Assembly: GCA_027353565.1 (NCBI GenBank) | Contig: DAIEHO010000301.1 | Span: 1 to 9,862 of the forward strand | Source: Propionibacteriaceae bacterium | GTDB taxonomy: Bacteria > Actinomycetota > Actinomycetes > Propionibacteriales > Propionibacteriaceae | Direction of reading: 5' to 3' | Length of the DNA stretch: 9,862 nucleotides | Shown here: positions 1-6,676 of the stretch, piece after piece | Position numbering within the stretch: the stretch's first letter is position 1 | How the letters are laid out: each line of letters opens with the position of its first letter | Position numbers and translations under genes: made by a program | The notes under the pieces: model-generated | Told to the model about the DNA's origin: nothing | What the model saw: the letters and a program-made list of their open reading frames with translations, nothing else | Databases searched by the model: none

Positions 1-35
1 AGCCGACGGCCCCTACCGTCATACCCGACGTGCAT
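1..35 (-). CDS. Possible start of a divergent gene (partial)
   Basis: On the minus strand an ATG at 35-33 is preceded, after 8 nt, by a good Shine-Dalgarno (GGAGGAA, read from 48 down to 42). The frame stays open to the window edge and gives only 11 codons (MHVGYDGRGRR), too few to recognise a family. A second minus-strand ATG at 22-20 (reading MTVGAVG) lies in another frame but is about 19 nt from the Shine-Dalgarno, which is too far. If real, the gene would be transcribed away from lhr and share its upstream region. The ribosome-binding site is the only support. Confidence 0.25.
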   Translation of the reverse strand, partial: MHVGYDGRGRR

Positions 36-132
36 GGTTGCTTCCTCCGCGATGAGGTCCTACGTCGATCAACATACGCGACGAGAAGGGCCGTTGGTGG
101 GGGACCTCGGACCCGGTTCCCGGGAGAGCCTC

Positions 133-155
133 CTGTCGGTCGCGCGTGACACAGT
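133..155 (+). promoter_or_regulatory. Candidate PafBC/RecA-NDp-type damage promoter of lhr
   Basis: The stretch reads CTGTCGGTC, then 8 nt, then CACAGT. The RecA-independent DNA-damage promoter described in mycobacteria (bound by PafBC) is TTGTCRGTG-N8-TANNNT. The core TGTCGGT and the 8-nt spacing match. The first and last bases of the upstream half and the first base of the -10 do not. Transcription would start near 161-163, giving a leader of about 15 nt that still contains the lhr Shine-Dalgarno. The site is found by eye and has three mismatches, so it is a candidate only. Confidence 0.4.
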
Positions 156-166
156 GGGGGTCGCAC

Positions 167-173
167 AAGGAGG
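167..173 (+). promoter_or_regulatory. Shine-Dalgarno of lhr, unusually close to the ATG
   Basis: AAGGAGG is a near-perfect anti-16S match, but only 3 nt separate it from the ATG at 177. An in-frame stop (TGA, 147-149) and the absence of other start codons between it and 177 rule out an earlier start. A GTG at 186, fourth codon of the same frame, would have a 12-nt spacing and is the only close alternative. Confidence 0.7.
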
Positions 174-176
174 GCG

Positions 177-3100
177 ATGGCGGACGTGCTGGACCGGTTC
201 TCCCCGGCCACGGCGGCGTGGTTCCGGTCGAGTTTCAGCGCGCCCACGGCCGCACAGACCGGGGCGTGGGAGGCGATCTCGTCGGGCCAGCACACACTGG
301 TCGTGGCGCCCACCGGCTCGGGCAAGACGCTCTCCGCGTTCCTCTGGGCGATCGACCGGCTCGTGACGACACCGCGCGACCCGGAGCGGTCCGCGTGCCG
401 CGTGCTGTACGTGTCGCCGCTCAAGGCCCTGGCCACCGACGTCGAGCGCAACCTCCGCTCGCCGCTGGTCGGGATCGGTCACGCTGCGACGCGTCTGGGC
501 TTGTCAGCACCACAGATCAGCGTCGCCGTCCGGTCGGGCGACACTCCCGCCGACGAGCGCCGGACGTTCGCTCGTCGCCCGGCGGACATCCTCATCACGA
601 CTCCCGAGTCGCTGTTCCTGCTCCTCACGTCTGCCGCGCGGGAGGCGCTCACGGGCATCACGACGGTGATCGTCGACGAGGTCCACGCGGTCGCGGGCAC
701 GAAGCGGGGTGCCCACCTCGCGCTGTCGCTCGACCGCCTGGACGCGCTGCTGCCGGCTCCCGCCCAGCGGATCGGGCTCAGCGCGACCGTACGCCCCGTG
801 GAGGAGGTGGCCCGCTTCCTCACCGGAGGGCGCCCGACGGCGATCGTCGCGCCGCCCTCGGAGAAGCAGTGGGACCTCCAGGTCGTCGTGCCGGTGCCGG
901 ACCTGGGCGAGCTCGGCACCGCGCCCGCGAAGAACGACCCGGCCGCGCACGCCTCGATCTGGCCGCACGTCGAGGAGCGGATCGTCGACCTCGTCACCGC
1001 ACACCGGTCCACGCTCGTGTTCGCCAACTCCCGCCGCCTGGCCGAGCGGCTCACCGGACGGCTCAACGAGGTCTACGCGGAACGGCTCGGGGAGGCGGAG
1101 CGGCCGGGGTCCGTACGACCTCCGGCCGAGCTGATGGCGCAGTCGGGTGTGTTCGCGGCGACCCCGGCCCTTCTCGCCAGGGCGCATCACGGCTCTGTCT
1201 CGCGGGAGCAGCGGTCGGTCATCGAGGAGGACCTGAAGGCGGGTCGGCTGCCAGCGGTGGTCGCGACGTCGTCGCTGGAGCTCGGCATCGACATGGGGGC
1301 CGTCGACCTCGTCGTCCAGGTCGAGGCGCCCCCTTCGGTCGCCTCCGGACTCCAGCGTGTCGGTCGAGCGGGCCATCAGGTCGGTGCCGTGTCACGGGGA
1401 GTGCTGTTCCCGAAGTTCCGCGGCGACCTCGTCCAGACCGCCGTCATCGTCGAGCGGATGCGCGCCGGCCAGATCGAGGCACTCCGGGTCCCGTCCAACC
1501 CGCTCGACGTGCTCGCGCAGCAGGTCGTCGCGATGTGTGCGCTCGATGACTGGGACGTCGACGAGCTGTTCGCCCTTGTGAGACGCTCGGCACCGTTCGC
1601 GGGGCTGAGCCGGGCCGTCCTGGAGTCGGTGCTCGACATGCTGAGCGGACGCTACCCCTCGGACGAGTTCGCGGAGCTGCGACCCCGGGTGGTGTGGGAC
1701 CGGGTCGCCGGCACCCTCACGGGCCGTCGCGGCGCGCAGCGGCTCGCGGTCACGGCCGGCGGGACGATCCCCGACAGAGGCCTGTTCGGGGTCTTCCTGG
1801 CAGGGTCCGAGGGTCCCGGGCGCCGGGTGGGCGAGCTGGACGAGGAGATGGTGTACGAGTCGCGGGTGGGCGACGTGTTCGCGCTCGGCACGACCTCGTG
1901 GCGGATCGAGGACATCACCCACGACAGGGTCATGGTCACACCCGCGCCGGGCGTCCCAGCGCGGCTTCCGTTCTGGAAGGGCGACTCGCTCGGCCGTCCG
2001 GCCGAGCTCGGCGCTGCCGTGGGCCGGTTCGTCGGTGAGGTCTCACGGCTGGAGCCGACCAAGGCAAGGGCGCGCGTGCGGAAGGCCGGGCTCGACGAGT
2101 GGGCCACAGACAACCTGCTCGGCTACCTCGGTGAGCAGCGCGAGGCGACCGGCCACCTACCGGACGACCGCACGCTGCTCGTCGAGCGGTTCCGCGACGA
2201 GCTCGGCGACTGGCGGGTCGTCATCCACAGCCCGTACGGAGCCCCGGTCCACAGCCCGTGGGCGTTGGCCATCGCCGCCCGCCTGCGCGAGGCGTACGGG
2301 CTCGACGTCCAGGCGATGCCGGCCGACGACGGCATCGTGCTTCGGCTGCCCGACACGGCCGAGGATGCGGGTAGCTACGGCCTGGACGACAGCGGCGCGT
2401 CATTCGACCCGGCGCAGCTGCTCGACGCGATCATGCTCGACCCCGACGAGGTGTCGGAGGTCGTCACCTCGCAGCTCGGTGGGTCCGCCCTGTTCGCTGC
2501 CCGGTTCCGGGAGTGCTCGGCACGGGCGCTGCTCCTGCCCCCGAGACAGCCCGGTCGGCGGCAACCCTTGTGGCAGCAGAGACAGCGCTCCGCGCAGCTG
2601 CTGAGCGTGGCGTCGGCGTACCCGGCGTTCCCGATCGTGCTCGAGGCCGTGCGGGAGTGTGTCCAGGACGTGTTCGACGTGCCGGGGCTGGTCGACCTGC
2701 TCCGCAGGATCCGCAGCAAGGAGGTCGCACTCGTCGAGGTCGAGACGCGTCAGCCGTCACCGTTCGCACGGTCGCTGCTGTTCGGCTACGTGGCGCAGTT
2801 CATGTACGAGGGCGACAGCCCGCTGGCCGACCGGCGGGCGGCGGCGCTCACGCTCGACCCGACGTTGTTGGCGGAGCTGCTCGGCACGAGCGAGGGACTC
2901 GCCCTGTCCGAGCTGCTGGACCCCGAGGCGCTGACACGCACCGAGGCCGAGCTCCAGCACCTGGCCGAGGACCGTCGCGCCCGAGACGCCGAGGACGTGG
3001 CGGACCTGATCCGTACGATCGGGCCGATCAGCTCCCACGAGCTGTCGCGGCGCATCGCGGGCGACGACCCGGTGGGGCTCGCGGAGGCCTGGACGGTGGA

Positions 3101-4883
3101 GCTCGCCGAGGCTCGACGGATCGTACGGGTGGGGGTCGCCGGGCAGGAGCGCTGGGCCGCGGTCGAGGACGCGGGGCGTCTCCGCGACGCACTGGGGGTC
3201 TCGCTGCCCGTCGGGCTGCCCGACGCGTACACGGCGCCGGTGGCCGACCCGCTCGGTGACCTCGTGATGCGGTACGCACGCAACGCCGTGCCGTTCGCCG
3301 TGGCGGAGGTGGCCGCGTGGCTCGGGTTGGGCACCGCGGTGGTGCGGGACGCGGTGCGGCGCCTCGTGGGTGACGGCCGGCTCACCGAGGGCGACCTGCG
3401 TCCCGTCGGCTGGGTGTCGAGGGCGACCGACCCGCCCGCTTCCGACGGGCCGCCACCTCACTACTGCGATCCGCGGGTCCTCTCCCTGGTCAGGAGGCGG
3501 TCGCTCGCTGCGCTGCGCTCCGAGGTCGAGCCGGTCACGGCGGCCGACTACGCCCGGTTCCTGCCGGCGTGGCAGAACGTCGGCGGCCGGCTCCGGGGCG
3601 TCGACGGCGTGCTCCGCGTGGTGGAGCAGCTCGCGGGCGCGGTCGTACCGGCCAGTGCCCTGGAGTCGCTGATCCTGCCGGCACGGGTCAACGGCTACAC
3701 CCCGGCGATGCTCGACGAGCTCGTCGCGGCGGGCGAGGTGCTGTGGCAGGGCGCCGGTGAGCTCGCCGGCGGCGACGGGTGGCTGACGGTGCTCCCCGCA
3801 GACCTCGCGCCGATCCTGCTGCGCTCGGGCGAGGAGCCGGCCGACGAGACGGATCTCCGGGTGCTCGAGGCGCTCAGCGGTGGCGGGGCCTACTTCGCTC
3901 GAGGCATCGCCGACGCGAGCCGCCTCGACGTGTCGATGGTCGGCCCGTCGCTGTGGCGACTCGCATGGGCGGGACGCGTGACGACCGCGACGCTCGGACC
4001 GCTGCGAGCCAGGCTGGCGCACGTGTCGACGGCCCACAGGCCGCGCGCGACGGCACGGCGCGGGAGGTACGGACGGGCCGGCGGCGGGTTGGGGATGCCG
4101 GGCTCGTACGGACTCCACCGACCAGTTTCGGCAGGCGGGCCGACGCTCCCCGAGGATGCCGCAGGCCGCTGGTCGTTGCTCCCGACGCCACCGGCCGAGC
4201 CCGACCGGCAGCGGCTGACACAGCTCGAGTACACGCGGGCTGAGACCCTTCTCGAGCGGTACGGAGTGGTGACGCGGGGATCGGTCGTCGCCGAGGACGT
4301 CCCCGGGGGGTTCGCCGCGGTCTACCGGGTGCTCGCGGCGGCGGAGGAGGCCGGTCGCGTGCGACGCGGCTACTTCGTGGAAGGGCTGGGTGCCTCGCAG
4401 TTCGGAGGAACGGGAGCGGTGGACCGGCTGCGTGCGACGACGCGGGCGCCGGGCAGCAGCAGACGCGAACGCTCCCGCATCGACAAGGACGACCGGTGGG
4501 ACCAGGTCCTCGTGCTGGCGGCCTGTGACCCGGCGAACCCTTTCGGCGCCGCGCTCCCGTGGCCGCTCCACGACGGGCCGGGCGAGTCACGAGGTCACCA
4601 GCCCGCACGCAAGGCCGGGGCGCTCGTCGTCCTCGTCGACGGGGCCCTCGCGCTGTACGTGGAGCGCGGCGGCAAGACCCTGTTGAGCTTCACCGACGAG
4701 AACGCTCTGCTGCTCCCGGCCGCGCGGGCTCTGGCCGACTCCGTCCATGCCGGTGCCCTCGGCAAGCTCACCGTGGAGACGATCGACGGCTCCTCGGTGA
4801 TGGGCGGCGACCGCCCGCTCGGGGCCGCGCTGGCCGAGGCCGGTTTCCAGCTCACTCCGAAGGGACTGAGGCTGCGTCGATGA
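177..4883 (+). CDS. lhr: Lhr, large ATP-dependent DNA-repair helicase
   Basis: This is a full-length Lhr, a superfamily 2 helicase. Characterised relatives translocate 3'-to-5' on single-stranded DNA and unwind RNA:DNA hybrids in the cytoplasm. At 1568 aa it is close to the usual ~1500. Visible motifs: Q27; Walker A APTGSGKT (44-51, K50); DEVH (167-170); SAT (202-204); motif IV FANSRR (282-287); TSSLELGID (364-372); motif VI QRVGRAGH (393-400). The helicase core (winged helix, beta-barrel) runs to about 860. LPFWKGD around W600 matches the conserved tryptophan (W597) of the mycobacterial enzyme that contacts the tracking strand. The rest is the long Lhr C-terminal region ending TPKGLRLR, which is absent from Lhr-Core-only proteins. 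The ATG at 177 is chosen because of AAGGAGG and an in-frame stop at 147. A putative damage promoter lies at 133-155. All helicase motifs are intact, so an active enzyme is expected. Confidence 0.97.
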   Translation: MADVLDRFSPATAAWFRSSFSAPTAAQTGAWEAISSGQHTLVVAPTGSGKTLSAFLWAIDRLVTTPRDPERSACRVLYVSPLKALATDVERNLRSPLVGIGHAATRLGLSAPQISVAVRSGDTPADERRTFARRPADILITTPESLFLLLTSAAREALTGITTVIVDEVHAVAGTKRGAHLALSLDRLDALLPAPAQRIGLSATVRPVEEVARFLTGGRPTAIVAPPSEKQWDLQVVVPVPDLGELGTAPAKNDPAAHASIWPHVEERIVDLVTAHRSTLVFANSRRLAERLTGRLNEVYAERLGEAERPGSVRPPAELMAQSGVFAATPALLARAHHGSVSREQRSVIEEDLKAGRLPAVVATSSLELGIDMGAVDLVVQVEAPPSVASGLQRVGRAGHQVGAVSRGVLFPKFRGDLVQTAVIVERMRAGQIEALRVPSNPLDVLAQQVVAMCALDDWDVDELFALVRRSAPFAGLSRAVLESVLDMLSGRYPSDEFAELRPRVVWDRVAGTLTGRRGAQRLAVTAGGTIPDRGLFGVFLAGSEGPGRRVGELDEEMVYESRVGDVFALGTTSWRIEDITHDRVMVTPAPGVPARLPFWKGDSLGRPAELGAAVGRFVGEVSRLEPTKARARVRKAGLDEWATDNLLGYLGEQREATGHLPDDRTLLVERFRDELGDWRVVIHSPYGAPVHSPWALAIAARLREAYGLDVQAMPADDGIVLRLPDTAEDAGSYGLDDSGASFDPAQLLDAIMLDPDEVSEVVTSQLGGSALFAARFRECSARALLLPPRQPGRRQPLWQQRQRSAQLLSVASAYPAFPIVLEAVRECVQDVFDVPGLVDLLRRIRSKEVALVEVETRQPSPFARSLLFGYVAQFMYEGDSPLADRRAAALTLDPTLLAELLGTSEGLALSELLDPEALTRTEAELQHLAEDRRARDAEDVADLIRTIGPISSHELSRRIAGDDPVGLAEAWTVELAEARRIVRVGVAGQERWAAVEDAGRLRDALGVSLPVGLPDAYTAPVADPLGDLVMRYARNAVPFAVAEVAAWLGLGTAVVRDAVRRLVGDGRLTEGDLRPVGWVSRATDPPASDGPPPHYCDPRVLSLVRRRSLAALRSEVEPVTAADYARFLPAWQNVGGRLRGVDGVLRVVEQLAGAVVPASALESLILPARVNGYTPAMLDELVAAGEVLWQGAGELAGGDGWLTVLPADLAPILLRSGEEPADETDLRVLEALSGGGAYFARGIADASRLDVSMVGPSLWRLAWAGRVTTATLGPLRARLAHVSTAHRPRATARRGRYGRAGGGLGMPGSYGLHRPVSAGGPTLPEDAAGRWSLLPTPPAEPDRQRLTQLEYTRAETLLERYGVVTRGSVVAEDVPGGFAAVYRVLAAAEEAGRVRRGYFVEGLGASQFGGTGAVDRLRATTRAPGSSRRERSRIDKDDRWDQVLVLAACDPANPFGAALPWPLHDGPGESRGHQPARKAGALVVLVDGALALYVERGGKTLLSFTDENALLLPAARALADSVHAGALGKLTVETIDGSSVMGGDRPLGAALAEAGFQLTPKGLRLRR

Positions 4884-5039
4884 CCTCAGACCGCGGTCCG
4901 CTCGGGGCTCAGGTCCAGCGCGTCCCGGCGAGAGGCACGGCCGAGTCGTCGCCCCGGCGCCGGAGCCTGCGGCGGTGGCGGGTGACGCAGGGATCGCGTC
5001 GGGGCGCCGGCATCCGGCACTCTCCCCGAGGCGTCCTCG

Positions 5040-5052
5040 CCCGGCAGCCGGG
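5040..5052. other. Short hairpin CCCGG-N3-CCGGG upstream of the DUF1345 gene
   Basis: CCCGG-CAG-CCGGG forms a 5-bp stem with a 3-nt loop between lhr and the DUF1345 gene, 16 nt before the putative -10. It has no T-tract on either strand. It could be a weak terminator of lhr, an operator, or chance at this GC content. The same arms occur before lhr (112-124) and once inside lhr (1815-1827). Confidence 0.25.
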
Positions 5053-5068
5053 ATTCCCTCGTGGCCAG

Positions 5069-5074
5069 TACTGT
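5069..5074 (+). promoter_or_regulatory. -10 element TACTGT, leaderless arrangement
   Basis: TACTGT fits the actinobacterial TANNNT -10 consensus and ends 6 nt before the ATG at 5081, so the first transcribed base would be at or beside the A of the start codon. There is no Shine-Dalgarno in the preceding 30 nt and no clear -35 hexamer. This supports 5081 as the true start of the membrane-protein gene. Confidence 0.5.
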
Positions 5075-5080
5075 CGGGCC

Positions 5081-5722
5081 ATGCGCGCGCTTGCCAACTC
5101 CATGCTGCTTCGGGTCGGCATCTCGATCGTCGGGGGTGTCGCCGCGGGGATCGGGTTCGCCCTGTTCCGCCACCCCACGGATGCGCCGATGGCGGCCTGG
5201 GTCGCGTTCGCGACGCTGTTCACGCTCCTGACGTGGCTGGCGATCGGACGACTGGACGCCGGACAGACCCGGGAGCATGCCAAGGAGAACGACCCCAGTG
5301 ACGGCATGGCCGACACGCTGGTGATCCTCGCCAGCCTCGCCAGCATCGTGGGGGTCGGCCTCCTGCTCGCCGGCACGCGGCACAACGGCCAGGCCTCGAA
5401 CACGCTCGAGGGGCTCGTCGGGGTGGCCGGAGTCGCCGCCTCGTGGGCCGCCGTGCACACGGTCTACGTGTTGCGCTACGCCCGCCTGTACTACTCCGCG
5501 GAGTCGACCGGGCCCGTCGACTTCCACTCGGACGACAAACCCGACTACCAGGACTTCGCGTACATCGCGTACACGATCGGGATGACCTACCAGGTCAGCG
5601 ACACCGACTTCACTCAGAAGCGCATCCGTCACGTCGCACTGCGGCACGCCCTGATCTCGTACGTCCTCGGTGCGGTCATCCTTGCCACCACCATCAACCT
5701 CGTCGTCCAGCTCGCGTCCTGA
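5081..5722 (+). CDS. DUF1345 family integral membrane protein
   Basis: A 213-aa inner-membrane protein of unknown function. The region from FHSDDKPDYQDFAY (148-161) through TIGMTYQVSDTDF (165-177) to the last helix is the signature I recognise for DUF1345 (COG4291). Hydrophobic segments lie at about 8-29, 38-56, 79-97, 112-131 and 187-211, with a possible short one at 159-170, giving five or six transmembrane helices. The start at 5081 is preferred because it begins just before the first helix and follows a TANNNT box by 6 nt. An in-frame ATG at 4880 overlaps the lhr stop as ATGA and would add 67 residues. That extension is arginine-rich, has A/T at 12 of 66 third positions with codons such as AGA, CGA and GGA, and looks non-coding. 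Nothing else convincing lies in the 197-bp gap after lhr. The propeller gene starts 21 nt downstream. Confidence 0.9.
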   Translation: MRALANSMLLRVGISIVGGVAAGIGFALFRHPTDAPMAAWVAFATLFTLLTWLAIGRLDAGQTREHAKENDPSDGMADTLVILASLASIVGVGLLLAGTRHNGQASNTLEGLVGVAGVAASWAAVHTVYVLRYARLYYSAESTGPVDFHSDDKPDYQDFAYIAYTIGMTYQVSDTDFTQKRIRHVALRHALISYVLGAVILATTINLVVQLAS

Positions 5723-5730
5723 CGGCCCGG

Positions 5731-5736
5731 TACGAT
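5731..5736 (+). promoter_or_regulatory. -10 element TACGAT, leaderless arrangement
   Basis: TACGAT fits TANNNT and is followed by 7 nt and the ATG at 5744. It lies in the 21-nt gap after the DUF1345 stop. The gap (GACGGCCCGG then TACGAT) contains no purine-rich Shine-Dalgarno, so either a leaderless mRNA or read-through with weak re-initiation is needed to translate the propeller gene. Confidence 0.5.
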
Positions 5737-5743
5737 CACCCCC

Positions 5744-6631
5744 ATGGCCGACTCCCAACCCTCGTACCGTGTTCTCGCCCCAGGTCAGCGCTGCCAGGTG
5801 TGGGTGTCCGACCTGGCCGGGGCGACGCGCCTCGTCCACGAGTCCCGCGAGGTCCTGTTCGAGGCACCGAACTGGGGACCCGACGGTCAGCTCGTCCTCA
5901 ACGCGCAGGGTCTGCTGTGGGAGCTGCCGGCGACCGGCGGGGAGCCGCGTCAGATCAGTACGGACAAGCTGCCGCCCGTGAACAACGACCATGTGCTCTC
6001 GCCCGACGGCCAGACGATCTATGCCTCGGCGAGCGACTGGCACATCTACACGGTCCCCCGTGCGGGCGGGAGCGCCGCCCAGGTCTCCCTCGACGACGGT
6101 CGCATGCACTTCCTCCACGGCATCAGCCCTGACGGAACGGTCCTCTCGTACGTCGCGCTCCAGCCGGACGGCGGGTGGGCCAACGGGAACGTACGGCTCC
6201 TCGCCGCGGACAGCTCCTGGGACATCCCCCTCACCGACTCTCCGCGCCACGACGACGGCCCGGAGTTCTCGCTCGACGGACAGTGGGTGTACTTCAACAC
6301 CGAGCTCTTCACGACGGCCGACGGGCACGGTCAGATCGCACGGGTCGCGCTGGACGGCTCCGACCTCCAGCGCCTCACCCACGACGACCAGGTCGACTGG
6401 TTCCCGCACCTCTCACCGAACGGGACGCACGCGGTGTACATCAGCTTCCCGGCGGGTACGGTCGGTCACCCGGCCGACAAGCCGGTCGAGCTGCGGATCG
6501 TCGAGCTGCCGGAGTGGGACGCGCCGGTCGCGACCATCCAGCTGTTCGGCGGCCAGGGCACGATCAACGTCACGAGCTGGTCCCCCGACGGCACCGAGTT
6601 CGCGTACGTCGCCTACCCGACCGACAACTAG
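5744..6631 (+). CDS. TolB-like PD40 six-bladed beta-propeller, cytosolic
   Basis: A 295-aa protein built almost entirely of PD40/TolB-type repeats (COG0823-like). Six blades are marked by the turn SPDG or variants: GPDG 45-48, SPDG 86-89, SPDG 128-131, SLDG 176-179, SPNG 224-227 and SPDG 280-283. The last blade is half-length and probably closes the ring with the N-terminal strand (residues 8-24). Blocks such as NDHVLSPDG, LHGISPDG, DDGPEFSLDGQWVYFN, DWFPHLSPNG, GHPADKPVELR and LFGGQGTINVTSWSPDG are, as I recall, conserved in a widespread subfamily of TolB-like proteins with no assigned function. Unlike TolB of the Tol-Pal envelope complex it has no signal peptide or membrane helix (it starts MADSQPSYRV), so it should stay in the cytoplasm. 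Propellers usually bind ligands or proteins, but no catalytic residues can be assigned here. Start: first ATG after the TACGAT box. Confidence 0.92.
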   Translation: MADSQPSYRVLAPGQRCQVWVSDLAGATRLVHESREVLFEAPNWGPDGQLVLNAQGLLWELPATGGEPRQISTDKLPPVNNDHVLSPDGQTIYASASDWHIYTVPRAGGSAAQVSLDDGRMHFLHGISPDGTVLSYVALQPDGGWANGNVRLLAADSSWDIPLTDSPRHDDGPEFSLDGQWVYFNTELFTTADGHGQIARVALDGSDLQRLTHDDQVDWFPHLSPNGTHAVYISFPAGTVGHPADKPVELRIVELPEWDAPVATIQLFGGQGTINVTSWSPDGTEFAYVAYPTDN

Positions 6632-6664
6632 CGCGACGGTGACTCGACGGTTGGGCGTTCGGGC

Positions 6665-6670
6665 CAGAAT
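6665..6670 (+). promoter_or_regulatory. -10-like element CAGAAT before nei, leaderless arrangement
   Basis: CAGAAT differs from TANNNT only in the first base and is followed by exactly 6 nt and the ATG at 6677. No Shine-Dalgarno is present in the 45-nt gap after the propeller gene. It is the weakest of the three leaderless-type sites in this window. Confidence 0.35.
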
Positions 6671-6676
6671 GAGCGC

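Noticed and set aside
146..1549. Plus-strand open frame of 467 codons overlapping the start of lhr
   Set aside because: It is an alternative frame of lhr, very rich in Arg and Gly, without motifs, while the lhr frame carries all helicase motifs.
2757..4571. Minus-strand open frame of 604 codons inside lhr
   Set aside because: It is opposite the well-conserved Lhr C-terminal region, is rich in Arg, Pro and His, and shows no family motif.
4866..4889. Inverted repeat CTGAGG/CCTCAG around the lhr stop as a terminator
   Set aside because: It has only 6 bp of stem with a 12-nt loop, no T-tract, and half of it is within coding sequence. It is weak and likely chance.
4889..4898. Perfect 10-bp palindrome GACCGCGGTC after lhr
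   Set aside because: With no loop it cannot form a useful hairpin, and a single short GC palindrome is unremarkable in this DNA.
4886..6409. Minus-strand open frame of 507 codons across the lhr-DUF1345 spacer and two genes
   Set aside because: It is antisense to the DUF1345 and propeller genes. Its segment in the 197-bp spacer is low-complexity, so I see no real minus-strand gene there.
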